A stretch of DNA of 36,734 bases from Hymenoscyphus infarciens (Eukaryota > Ascomycota > Leotiomycetes > Helotiales > Helotiaceae), in NCBI GenBank assembly GCA_001414345.1, contig LLCB01000439.1:1-36734 (forward strand). The letters run 5' to 3'. A model generated the notes under the pieces. The model worked only from the letters and a program-made list of their open reading frames with translations, had not been told where the DNA came from and did no database searches. A program made the position numbers and the translations under genes. Numbering within the stretch: position 1 is the stretch's first letter; the number at the start of each line of letters is the position of its first letter. Positions 1-10,158 of the stretch are shown piece after piece.

Positions 1-1383
1 CTCTTACTTAGTCTATTAACTTATACTTTAAAGTTAAGTTAATATTTACTTCTACTTTGTTTACTTACTTCTACTTTAAAGTTAAGTAAGTATTTCCTCT
101 ATTATTAAGTAAAGTACTTATTAAGAGAGTGTGTTAGTATTAGGTAATAATTACCTTACTTACTAATAGGCTTTAGGTTTAAACCTTAGTCTATACTAGT
201 TCTTTCTAGTGTTGTCTAGAAGGTTCGGTTACGTTCTCGGTTACGGTTAAGCGAACACGTGATCCCTAGAACCTTCTAGCAACCCCTTTGATTTATAAGC
301 TATAGAAGCTTCTAGTATTTACTCTAGAAGTATATATAGCCCTCTTCTATCTTTTAGCTAGTAATTAAGTTAAAAATTCACTAAGTCTTTTATACTTATA
401 CTTCGACTCCTTAGAAACGTGATTTAGCGATCACCTAACCTACCCTGTGCCGATTCAACTTACGTACTTCTGACCTACCCTGTAGCCTACTCTGTAGTCT
501 ACTCTGTACGTTTATAACCTCTTATAATATAGAGGTACTATATAATATACTTCTAATAATAGAGTATTAGATATAGATATTTAAATACTTAGAAGATAGA
601 CTTTAAATACTTTTAAGAGATACTTTACTTTAAGCTATTAGAAGTATTACCTTTTAAATAAGCGCTTTTTAATAGATAAGGCTCTCTCTATCCTAGCCTA
701 GTAGGCTTTAGAAGACCTCTATAGTTAGTAGGTAGTATATTCTCTATTATAACTACGTCGCTTTACTATTTACACTACTTATAGTCTTTTATCTATTACT
801 TTTAAAAAGCCTTATTCTTTCTTATATTTATAGCAGCTTCTCTTTAATTAGTTAAGTAATCTTACTTAAAATAGCTAATAGTACTTACTCTTTTTACTTT
901 TATATTAGTAAAATACTTAGAAAAGCCTCTTAATTAGCTTAAAAAGAAGGTATATAAGAGAGTATAGAGTGAGAGACTAGAAGCTAGCTAGTAGTAGCTA
1001 TAAAAGAGAAGATAACTATACTAGAAGGTTCGATAATAAGAGATAACTTAAGATCTACTATAGTAGAAGTATTTATTAAGTATAAAAAGATAGTTAAGAA
1101 TCTTTTATCGAAAAGCGATAAATATAAGAATATTAATTCTTTTTTAGTAAAGTTTTTTATACTTAGAGAAGAGAAGAGAGAGAGAAAGAGAAGCTTATAT
1201 TCTATTCTATTCTATTATATTCTTTTATTATTTATCTTAGAGCTTATTTAGCTCGTATATATCTAGAATATATACTACTAAAAATCATAAAGTAATATAT
1301 ATATATATATATATATATATACTAATTCTATATATATACTAGTGTTTAGTATATATATTTAAAAGTAATATAAATCCTTCGCT
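1..1383. other. AT-rich, RIP-like decayed repeat DNA without a gene
   Basis: Very AT-rich sequence with few CA/TG dinucleotides and many TA steps, and no open frame of useful length on either strand. Positions 200-520 keep some GC. They include a CACGTG near 255, a TATA-like run near 335 and three near-copies of a CCTACYCTGT motif around 475-510. This could be the regulatory end of an old LTR element, but I found no partner copy in the window. Positions 1295-1321 are an (AT)n run. No host gene is visible. Confidence 0.6.
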
Positions 1384-1921
1384 TAGTATTTTAGGTTTCC
1401 TCGTCTAATCTATTATTCTATTCTACCTCGACGCTTCTTCTCTCTTCTATCTCTATTTTAAGACTATCTCGTCTTCTTCTATTCTTAAACTCTAGCTTTC
1501 CTAGCTACTCCTATTCTATAGTACTTACTTACCTTTCCTTACTAAATAGAGAGGCTAGGATAGAAAGAGTTAGACTAGTTAATTTCGCTTAAAGCCTAGA
1601 AAGTAGGTATAAAAGAGAGTCTAGGTCTCTAATTTCGCTTAATATCTAGAAGGTAAGTAGAAAAGAGAGTCTAGGTTCTAATTAGAGAGTTACCTTCCTA
1701 ATCCTACTCTAGCCTAGTCTTTTTTTTTTATCTACTTAGCTACTTCTATTCTATTTTTAGAACTTTCCTAGCTACTCCTATTCTAGTTAGAGTACCTAGC
1801 CTACTAAACTTAGCCTAGTCTTAATCCTAATCTAGCCTAGCCTCTCTTATTCTTATCTAGATAAGTAGCCTATTCTATTCTAAGTACTAGGCTAACTAAG
1901 ACGGAGAAAGCTAAAACACTA
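1384..1921. mobile_element. hAT-type non-autonomous element (538 bp) with 8-bp target duplication
   Basis: The left end reads TAGTATTTTAGGTTTCCTCG. The right end, reverse complemented, reads TAGTGTTTTAGCTTTCTCCG, so the two form terminal inverted repeats of about 20 bp. The element is flanked on both sides by CCTTCGCT (1376-1383 and 1922-1929), an exact 8-bp target-site duplication as made by hAT transposases. Both ends look like CAG...CTG hAT termini with the outer C changed to T, as RIP would do at CpA. No transposase frame is present, so the copy is non-autonomous. It carries a 50-bp tandem duplication (1581-1630, 1631-1678). It shares ends and subterminal CCTAGC/GCTAGG-type motifs with the 996-bp element at 21786-22781. 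Confidence 0.8.
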
Positions 1922-2590
1922 CCTTCGCTTAACCTCGTATATCTTAGTATATATATAAATAGAATATATACTACTAAAAAAAGATTTAGACCTCTAGAGA
2001 TATAAAACTTTAAAAGTTTATATATATCTTTTATCTATACTATCTAATACTACTACTTAGTACTTAGTACTATCTACTAAGAATATATACTAGGATATAT
2101 ACTAATATATATACTATAAGCTAAATAATCTTTAAATATATATAGAAATAAAGAGAGATATATACTAATTTATATAAGATTACTAATTAGAGTATCTCGT
2201 CAGATATCTATATATATATTTAAATAATTTATATAAGCTAAATAGGCCCTTAGTTAAAGGTTTATAATACTTAATAGTATATACCTCTAGACTCTAGACT
2301 AAAAATAATTCCTAATAAAATGATTCCTAATTAAATGATTTCTAACTAATTGATTTTCTATTTCTTCTTTAAGAGCTACGAGTTCTCTCTCTAGCTAATA
2401 ATCTAATATCTTAAGATTCTAGTAATTTAATAATCTAATAGCTCAACGACCTAATAGCCTAACAACTTAACCACCTATAGCATCACCTATAGCATTACTT
2501 ATAGCTTCTTCACTTATACCTTCACCTATCCACTCCTCACCCCTCACCTCCACCTCCACCCTCTCACCACATCTCTAACAAAACAAAACC
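1922..2590. other. AT-rich repeat DNA grading into the 3' flank of the esterase gene
   Basis: Positions 1930-2400 are AT-rich and gene-free. A short stretch around 1950-1980 resembles 1264-1290 (both contain GAATATATACTACTAAAAA), so these are pieces of related repeats. Positions 2440-2590 become C-rich, with runs of CACC and CTCC, and form the downstream flank of the minus-strand esterase gene. No terminator or polyadenylation signal can be assigned with confidence. Confidence 0.5.
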
Positions 2591-4312
2591 TCAATACCCC
2601 CCCTCATCATTCCAATACTCCACCCCACTCGCAACCTCCGGCCCCGTCGCCGCAAACTCCCACCCAAACTGCCATTTGAAAAATTGCATCAGGTGACTAG
2701 CCAACTTGACATGTCCCACATCCGTGGGATGCCACTGCGGCGAGATATCGTTGTGTTGGAGGATGCCGGTGGTGTTGAAGTAATAGACGAAGGGTTGGGT
2801 TGCGTTGTTTGACATATTACCTGACACAATACCTGACCCACTTGCATTACTTCGCTCGCTTGCATTATTTGGCTCGCTTGGCTTACTTGCATTACTTGCA
2901 TTATTTCGCTCGCTTCGCTCGCTTGACTCGCGTATATAAGTCGAGTTTGAGGTATGATTATATAGAATTGGATTCGCGAGGTAAGTGGGACTATTGAAAT
3001 AGGTGTGTAGAGATTGAATCTCCTCGTACCACGCGCCAGTCTGGGCGTAAGAGTTTCCGATGGGGTAGAAGCCATTCCAAAGTGACTAAGGTAGTTGAAT
3101 CAGTACTGAGAACTCGCACTTGACTTCTTCACTTCTTCACTTCTTCACTTAAACAACTAGAAAGTGACTGCGAAACGAGAAACTAGACGAAACGAGACTC
3201 GAAAAAGGAAAAGGAAAATTCTAGACGCAAAAAAGAAAAGAAAAAAACGAGACACAAAAAGAAAGAAGAAAACTCTAGACCCAAAAAGACAAAGAAGAAA
3301 AGAAAAGAAAGAAAAAATACCAAACTCACAATCAAAACCACCTTCGCCCCCGGCCACACAGCATGAACACCCATAATCAACAACCTACACGCCTCCACAT
3401 ACGCCTCCCCACTCACCCCATTCGCCGCATTCGCATCATTAGTCCCCAGATTCACCAGCACCACACCCGGCGCTTTCTGCCTCGAGAAATCCCAAAGTTC
3501 AGGCTTCTCGCCATACATCTGTTGCGCGCGCCAGGACGTGTCCGAGGTGTAGAACCACTGATGGAACATGCCCCTCGGATTCCCCCAGCACTCCTTGTCG
3601 TAGGCGCAGATGCCGGGGTAGGCGGTGAGGGAGTATTCCGTGTCGCCCAGGCCGGCGGCGAGGCCGTAGGCGTACGAGGAGAGGCCCTCGAGCGTGGCGA
3701 AGTCGCCCGAGGAGAGGGAGTCCCCGATTACTTCGATGGATCGGGAGGAGGGGGGGAGGTGGATGAGTGTGCTGTTGGGGGAGAGGTGGATGGAGGAGAT
3801 TTGTACGCCGTATGCCCAGTTTGTTACGCGTAGTTCGAAGGTTTGGGGGGTGATGGGCGTGGTTTGGTTGATTCCTGGGGTGGAGGGGGAGATGAGGAGA
3901 TGGGTTGCTGAGGCTGTGATGTTGGTGAACTGCCAGTCTTGGCCGGAGAGGCGGTGGGCTATCAGGACGCCGTTTGAGGTGAGGGGACCGAAGGTTATTG
4001 CTACTTGGTTTCCTGTGAAGCCGAATTTCAGGCCGGGTGCTCTGGGGAGAGTTAATGTTTTGATGGTTGTGAGAGGGGTTGAAAGGGGAGTGATGGAGAG
4101 ACGAACGACCACCAACTGATGTATTTTGAATCCCAGCGCCCTTTGTAGGATAGTTCTGTGGAGTTTGGGGGGAAGGATTGGAAGTGGTAGGTTGATGCGT
4201 CGATTGAGGTGTTTGGGTAGTTTGTTTCTCGGACTTGACCATTTTGAAGGATGGTGGAAACTGTCAAGGAGAGGCAGCAGTTGGCGAAGAGAAGGGCTTT
4301 TTTGAAATACAT
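2591..4312 (-). CDS. Secreted SGNH-fold esterase, carbohydrate esterase family 2-like (3 exons, 470 aa)
   Basis: Exons 4312-4107, 4041-3330 and 3085-2591. Introns have GTTCGT and GTGAGT donors and frames join in phase. The start was chosen at 4312 because it opens with a hydrophobic signal-peptide-like segment (MYFKKALLFANCC). The N-terminal region (about 60-170) looks like the beta-sandwich domain of CE2 esterases. The catalytic SGNH domain follows: block I GDS at 175-177 with Ser177 as nucleophile, an NLGTND block near 266-271, and a late HPTDVGH block with Asp428 and His431. Family members remove acetyl groups from polysaccharides such as xylan or glucomannan; the substrate here is inferred. 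A low-complexity insert at about 357-390 between blocks III and V is rich in Asn-Ala-Ser sequons. The gene borders decayed repeat DNA at its 3' side, but its own frame is intact. Confidence 0.8.
2840..2932. repeat. 9-bp-type tandem repeat inside the last exon of the esterase gene
   Basis: The plus strand alternates two nonamers, close to TTACTTGCA and TTCGCTCGC, for about 90 bp. The unit length is a multiple of three, so the esterase frame stays open. On the coding strand it gives alternating Asn-Ala-Ser and Glu-Arg-Ser steps. The repeat appears to be an expansion tolerated in a surface loop between the catalytic blocks. Confidence 0.7.
3086..3329 (-). repeat. Low-complexity intron of the esterase gene with 54-55-bp tandem repeat
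   Basis: This 244-nt intron is several times longer than the typical introns here. It is nearly pure pyrimidine on the gene strand. Two copies of a 54-55-bp module, each with CGAGAC then CTAGAC on the plus strand (CGAGAC at 3193 and 3248, CTAGAC at 3221 and 3275), explain most of it. Near the acceptor there are three copies of CTTCTTCA on the plus strand (about 3123-3147). Donor GTGAGT lies at 3329-3324 and acceptor TTAG ends at 3086. Confidence 0.65.
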
Positions 4313-4330
4313 AATGAAATGTAGACTGTA

Positions 4331-4360
4331 ATTTTTATAGAGGCATAAGATATATACACA
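4331..4360 (-). promoter_or_regulatory. TATA-like elements upstream of the esterase gene
   Basis: On the minus strand a TATATATC run (about 4357-4349) and a TATAAAA (about 4340-4334) lie 20-45 bp upstream of the chosen start codon at 4312. Either could be the core promoter. The closer one would leave almost no 5' untranslated leader, so the farther one is more likely. Confidence 0.35.
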
Positions 4361-5770
4361 TAAGGAAAATATCAACAAGATGAAATGTTTATACTCCCGG
4401 ATTTCCCAGTTTCCATCTCTACATACCCTTTTAAGAAAACGAAAAAGATACTAGCATCGGAAAAATATAAATCATTCTTGATGAGGCTATCGAGGTACGA
4501 GAGGTACATCCGAGCTGAACCATCAGGCGAGACTGCCGGTCCAATGGGAACTCCATCCCAATCTTGGGATCATGGCGGGGTAACTTGTCTCTGGACTTGG
4601 AGGGGGCAACCTGCGGGGAGGGAAAGGGATCGGTCCTATTGCCCGAACCGAGTGATTATCCGCCATTCAGAAGAAGCAATGGCGAAAGAGCAACCATTAC
4701 ATGGTCAGAATGAGCGGATGATCATATCTTGACGGTCATTAGAAATCCTCGTGGGGGTAAGGGACGGAAAGCGAAGGAGAGACGGGAAACTCCTAGTTTG
4801 AGGCGTTGGAGGAGAGACATGTTTGGATGATAACGTTAGAGTCGAGTTGATGACATTCGTACGACATCAAAGCAAGAATATCCGGGTCCTGGAATCGTGG
4901 GCAAGGATTATGAAGGAAGGGAGGGGATGACTTGCGACAAAGCAATTTTTATATTGCCGATATCGATAAGAATGAGGGGCTGCGAGTTGATTTTGGTGAA
5001 GGTATTACGGAAGCACATGCTCCGCATAAAAGGAGAAATCGTACCTAGGCTGAGGAGGTAGGTAGCGAGGTAGGAGGCACCCTCCGATTCTAGATGTTGG
5101 AGGAGGGGATGGAGGGCTCCGGGCAAGCAGATGCTACCCTACCCAACCCAAATTCCTTGTGACGTCGTGATGTGATTTTGCGTTATCGTGAGAATGGAAT
5201 CCCAATCATCGGGATGACCGAACGAGGGTTGAGAGTCGCCATTGACACTGGTCGTTCTGCTTGCTTTGGTAGTTGGAAGTTGAGTGACTGACGTCGTTGA
5301 GGGCATCCCGAGTCTAAGCTCTCCCCATTAATCTTCCCTTCCCTTCCCCAGATTTATGCGATGATCATCTCCCGTCGTTGGGTCCGATTATGCCAGATTT
5401 ATACAGAGGACGACAGAGTTGTGCACCGAGGCTCTTTTTCTGTCAGAATGGTGCATAGCGGTAATTACCAACAAGGGTATTTTGCTTTTTAGCGCTCTGC
5501 AGCTGCAGCCAGATTTCACAGGCGATGCGGTGCTTTTTGTCCCCAAGGGCACCTCAACCCAAGGGAGATTTGGTGAGACTTGGGGCAGGTACTGTAGAGG
5601 TAGAGTACAGGTACAGGTACAGTTTAGTTTGATGTTCCATGTTCCAGCAGAACGACGAGTCCCAACGAGTCCAAAGCGACAGACAGCGTCTATCCAGCCA
5701 GTAAGTGGGAGATATGGGTGGCCGAAACAGCAGAAGCAGTGCAGACCCGGGAAACTGCAAAACATCAGTG

Positions 5771-5845
5771 CATACAGCATACAGCATACAGCATACAGCA
5801 TACAGCATACAGCATACAGCATACCATACAGCATACATCATACAT
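5771..5845. repeat. Heptamer microsatellite (CATACAG)n
   Basis: Seven perfect copies of CATACAG run from 5771 to 5819, followed by imperfect copies (CATACC, CATACAG, CATACAT, CATACAT). A seven-base period does not preserve a reading frame, which argues against coding function across this site. Confidence 0.85.
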
Positions 5846-6216
5846 CAAGCAGGCAGGACAAGACCGTTGAAGGGGGTATCACCAGGTATGGTAGGTACCT
5901 ATGCTATGGTATCCTCTACACACCACCATCGTACTCGAGTACTTGCGTAAATAGAACCGACCTTCCTAAACCGCCGATACAACCAACCCAACCCCACTAC
6001 CACCTCAGGGCTAGCTCTATCCATACCACCATACCACCTTAGTACTAACTCTCCTCTCAGCTGACATTCGTCTCCAACCCTTTTTGCGCAAAAAACAAAA
6101 TAAAAATAGCCCTGATAACACAATTGCTACTATTACATTACATACACTATTTGTGGTCTGTGGTACCCAAACCCAAACCAAACTTCGGCTTGGACCGCAT
6201 TATCCTTACCCGTTAC

Positions 6217-6248
6217 CCTACCGTATCGTACCGTACCGTATCGTACTC
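6217..6248. repeat. Short pentamer repeat (CCGTA/TCGTA)
   Basis: About six consecutive pentamers alternate between CCGTA and TCGTA about 300 bp upstream of cnl1. It is a minor tandem repeat with no evident function. Confidence 0.6.
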
Positions 6249-6284
6249 ACTCTCGCACTTGCACTGGCCTGCTCCCGAGACCAC

Positions 6285-6355
6285 CCCCAAGTCCTTTTCT
6301 CCCTCCCCTTCCCTTCTTCCCTTCTTCCCTCCTCCCTCTCCTCTCCTCTCCAACA
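6285..6355 (+). promoter_or_regulatory. CT-rich tract upstream of cnl1
   Basis: The run is rich in CCCTTCC, CTTCTTCC and CTCCTCT and almost free of G. Pyrimidine tracts of this sort are common near transcription starts of filamentous-fungal genes. It lies about 200-260 bp before the cnl1 start codon, so it most likely marks that core promoter. This is an inference from composition and position. Confidence 0.4.
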
Positions 6356-6549
6356 CCAACATCCTATCCGAGGGGGAGCTCTTGCCATGATCCATCTCCC
6401 ATCTCAATTACCATGAAGCGTACACCACCTTCACAGTTCTCTGTGAGGGTGTCGTTGCCTTTGTCTATCACCACGACGAAGACATTGATCGAGAATCTGC
6501 CACACCGATACGCCCACTCAAAAGTACAAGAATACCACCCACCACCGCC

Positions 6550-7077
6550 ATGGCATCGCCAGCCAATTCCGTCCCCGATACCCAACTCGGCCTGACCAAC
6601 GACGAGATTGCCCTTCTGCGCCATCACCAGCAACAAGCAGCCGCTGCGAACTCGTCCTCCTCTCGAGCAGCATCTCGCGCTTCCTCCCAAGGACTCCTCC
6701 TCCTTGATGGCTCTTCCCTCGCAGCTCTCAGCCGCCATTTCGATCGCCTCATGCAACAAATTCAAGCTCGAATGGAATACCTCTCAGATCAGTCGGCGCA
6801 AGTGGCTCAACAACAATATGATAGAGCTGGGAATGCGATTGCCATGGCAGATGCCGAGATCGCTCGGTTCCATGAGATTCTCAGACAGATTGATGAGCTG
6901 GAGCTGGATTTCGACCGGATAAGACACATCAGGGACATTGTGAGATCTTTTAGGTCGAGGGTGGAGGAGATGGATCAACAGTTAGAGCAGAGTGGTTCAA
7001 GCAGTCGACATCGGCATCGGCATCATGGGGAGAGCTCTGGAAGCTCGAGTAGGAGACATCATCACCATAGGAGATAA
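6550..7077 (+). CDS. CNL1: BLOC-1 subunit Cnl1-like coiled-coil protein (175 aa, single exon)
   Basis: The start at 6550 sits in a good context (CCGCCATGG). The N-terminus is Ala/Ser-rich (1-50). Residues of about 56-150 form a continuous amphipathic helix with heptad character. This part carries the conserved block that I remember from fungal Cnl1 proteins: YDRAGNAIAMADAEIARF, then ILRQIDELELDFDRIRHIRD and a segment like SFRSRVEEM. The C-terminus is a Ser/His/Arg-rich tail (about 151-175). In yeast, Cnl1 is a small subunit of the BLOC-1 complex, which acts in endosomal sorting. The assignment rests on recalled family similarity, not a search. No intron is needed. Confidence 0.68.
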   Translation: MASPANSVPDTQLGLTNDEIALLRHHQQQAAAANSSSSRAASRASSQGLLLLDGSSLAALSRHFDRLMQQIQARMEYLSDQSAQVAQQQYDRAGNAIAMADAEIARFHEILRQIDELELDFDRIRHIRDIVRSFRSRVEEMDQQLEQSGSSSRHRHRHHGESSGSSSRRHHHHRR

Positions 7078-8005
7078 TTGGGAGGATGGACGATGAAAAA
7101 ATCTATTGGGGGGATACAAGATAATGGCTACACAGCCAAGAAAAATCGCTGTTGCTGTTGCGGAATTTGTTGAGATCAAGGAGGAGACTGGATGTTGCAG
7201 GAGTAAGAATAACAGGCCTCGCGGCTGGAAGATGGAATAGCCTCACGGCTCACGACTTTTTGGCGTTTTTTATCTTTTGATTTTTGGGTTGCGGTTTGCG
7301 ATTATTTTTTAATACCCACCAAAAGTTCCTTTGTAATTGTTGGTGGATGGGGTGCTGTAAGATTGGGAGGGATTTTTTTATAATATATGTTTGAGCGTGA
7401 CCTTTTCTCTCCGTCTCAATTGGCTTGGATACAGAGTCTTGTATTGTTATTTAGCTGTTCCAGTCAGCATATAACTTTGGAGACTTTTAATAATTTTCAA
7501 ATAAAACGTCTGTTTGTGTTGTGCGCTCGGTAGATCATTTGACTTAATCTTTGGGAACTTAATAGAACATGTCTCAGACCAAGTATGAAGATGTGGTTTC
7601 CCCTAGACATGGTGAGCCAACAACAATGGAAATACTTGTGGTGATATCAATAGTCATCAGAAAGGAAAAGTACCACATAGATAAATCTCTATCAATATGG
7701 AGCTAGACAGGCCAATCTAGAATCTCCCAATGTTGATTCACGTTCCTCCTGTTTTATTAGTGTCAAGCACCAGGATCATCCTCGTTAGTCGGTCTCTCAA
7801 AAAAAAATCAAACCCCACCACTTCTCCTCACATTGAACACTGAAGATAATTCGTGGGTTTTACGACGAGGCTGAATAAGGCTGAAGGGACATCTCCGGCA
7901 TTGGAAAGCCACCTCGGAATAACTTTACTCCCCGCATATCCAAAGTCGCATCTTCAACGAGGCTCAAGACGTTAGCTCTCACAACACCCTCAATACATCG
8001 TCGCC
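7078..8005. other. Intergenic region between cnl1 and spp1
   Basis: This is the 3' flank of cnl1 and the promoter side of spp1, which are arranged head to tail. T-rich runs at about 7255-7320 and 7370-7385 may belong to the cnl1 3' end. I found no open frame, tRNA or repeat. Confidence 0.5.
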
Positions 8006-10158
8006 ATGGATCCGAACGAGTTATCGCAAGCCCTCGCTGTCGCCAGTCCTGTGGGGAGCTTCAACGAGGTCAGTATCGAGAGCTTCTTAACCCCAAACCA
8101 CCACATTCCTCCTTGATTCATCTCAGCCTTCAACCCAAAGTAGCTTGAGCTTCAACTTGACCTCTCTTCTCTTTAATGGTATAGACACGATTGCTAACTC
8201 ATGATCTCAACAGGCTAGCGCTGACCTCCCTTTCACGAGCTTCTCTGCGCAATCAAATTCCTCTCCTCGACCGCCTCCAGAACCAACTGCTCCCGTCTCA
8301 AATAATAGACCAGGATTCAAATACAAATACCCTGAAGCTGCCCCTACGCCACCAGGAGAAGATGACGCAGAATGGAACAAAGTCTATACAGCGGCCGACT
8401 CGCGATTTTATAACCGCAATGGCAAGAGCGCGGAAAAGTCCAGAAAGTTCAGACAGACAGGAGAAACCTACGAACTGGCCATAATCATGATGGCAGAGAA
8501 GAAGGAAAAGATGAAGGCGGGTTTAATTAATACAGCGACCGGCAAAGCCATCGCTCCAAAATCCAAAGCCGCAAAGAAGCCTACAGCTGTTATTAAGAAA
8601 GAACCCTTGACCAGTTCTCGCGATGTTACGCCTGGTGGTATGGGAATGCCATTGAGTATTTCCGAGCAGATCAAGGCGAATGGTCGCGCACAAAAACAAC
8701 CCTCTGCGGCACCGTCTTCCAAACAAGGCACGCCTGTACCAAGTTCTGTCAAAATGGGAAGCCCTCCTCCACCAGCTCCCAAATTGGATCGAACACCCAT
8801 GAAGAAAAAAGGAACTGCTTCTGTTATCAAGAAGCCTACCAGACCAAAGGGCCCTGGTATGTCGAATCTACCCAAGAGTTTTACTATCCCAGTTTCACCA
8901 TCTCAGTTTCAATATTTCCTTTCCGCTATATATATTACTAATAACTCCCTCTGCTAGAACGGCCCATCCTTCCCCCCAACCGCCCCGGCCAAACCCCCTT
9001 TTCCGTTGCTGCTCCGAGAACTAATATTTCTTCTGATTCAGAAAGTAATGATGGGGGGGAATACTGTATCTGTCGTGGCCCAGATGATCATCGGATGATG
9101 GTCAACTGTGAAGGTGGTTGTGACGAATGGTATCACTGCTCTTGTATCAACATGGTAGTAGACGACGCTAGGGAACTCCTCGATCGCTATATTTGTCCTC
9201 GTTGTCAGACCGATGAACTTTTCACGACTTGGAAACGCATGTGTCGATTCAATAATGTGGGGGAGTGGATGGATTGGGAGAATCCTTGTCGGAAGGCGGC
9301 GAGGGTTACGGAGGATCCGCCTAGCAAGTATTGTAGTGATGAGCATCGGGATGAGTTTTGGCAGTTTGTGAGGGATAACTTGGCGAGGGGCGATGGTGCG
9401 CCGTCGATGGGGGGGAGATTGAGCGTTCAGGAGGTTACGGATATACTCGCGCATGTCAAAGACAATGCGCAGCTTCAGAATCTTGGGAAGAAGCCTCGAT
9501 TACCAATACCTGAGGGCTATGATTCAAGTAGGTATTTCGTCATTCCACAATTGCATTTTACTGATACACAACAGGCCGACCAATTGGAATGGAATACGTC
9601 ACACCCGAAGGAAAAGCAGAATTGGAGTATATTGAAAAGAAAAAGAAAGTCATCGAGCAACGCATCGAGAACTCCAAACTCCAACACAAACTCCTCCTCA
9701 TGGTGCACGCCCGCGTCGGCGTCGCAGCCGCCCACCCGGAATGCGAAGAAAAAGGTCTCTGTGGCTACGACTCCCGCCTCTCCTTTAACGAGGAGGAATT
9801 CGCGCACTGGCTTACCACCTCTGAAGGCAAATCCGCTTTCGAAACCGGGGTCCTTGGTCCGAGGACCGAGGAGACGAAGGCGATTGGTGAGAGGATTTAC
9901 GCTCCTGATCAGGTTGTTCCTAGGGAAAATGTGGTGATCGATGCGTTGAGTGGAATCTGTTTGAGCAAGGCGAAGAGTTGCGCGCGGCATCGGAAGTGGA
10001 GGGAGATTCATGGGCAGGATTTCGTGGCCATGCAGAGTTTGCTGAAGAGGGAGTTGGAGAGGTTGGGGGGGGTGGCGAGTGAGATTATGGAGGATGCCGA
10101 GGCGAGAGAGGCGACGAAGGAGTATCATGCTCATAATACCGTCGAGGTTCTCTTTTGA
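8006..10158 (+). CDS. SPP1: COMPASS (Set1C) PHD-finger subunit Spp1/CFP1-like (4 exons, 619 aa)
   Basis: Exons 8006-8068, 8214-8856, 8958-9527 and 9575-10158. Donors are GTCAGT, GTATGT and GTAGGT, with branch points GCTAAC and ACTAATAAC in introns 1 and 2, and all frames join. The first 235 residues are Pro/Lys/Ser-rich and probably disordered. A C4HC3 PHD finger follows at 272-318 (Cys272, Cys274, Cys286, Cys290, His295, Cys298, Cys315, Cys318, with Trp293). Next is the Cys/His region typical of Spp1/CFP1 C-termini (MCRF, NPCRKAAR, KYCSDEH). A Lys-rich coiled segment (ELEYIEKKKKVIEQR) and a CGYDSRLSF block close it. Spp1 reads H3K4 methylation and stabilises Set1 activity. The protein is larger than the yeast one because of the disordered N-terminus. 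Confidence 0.88.

Larger units (their letters stand above)
4361..6549. other. Gene-free intergenic region between esterase and cnl1
   Basis: Base composition is balanced and there is no RIP signature. The open frames are short or lack an ATG, and I recognised none. The region holds a heptamer microsatellite (5771-5845), a pentamer repeat (about 6217-6248) and a long CT-rich tract (about 6285-6355) that probably belongs to the cnl1 promoter. A non-coding RNA or a fast-evolving small gene cannot be excluded. Confidence 0.5.

Noticed and set aside
3363..4242. Open frames of 140-250 residues on both strands over the esterase gene
   Set aside because: They overlap the well-supported esterase exons in other frames. 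Their composition (runs of Arg, Pro, His) is that of shadow translation of GC-rich coding sequence.
4385..4732. 115-residue plus-strand open frame upstream of the esterase
   Set aside because: No recognisable motif, low similarity to any protein type and no promoter or splice context; treated as chance.
5419..6042. 207-residue open frame on the plus strand
   Set aside because: It begins with TTG rather than ATG, crosses a heptamer microsatellite with a period not divisible by three, and shows no domain or splice support.
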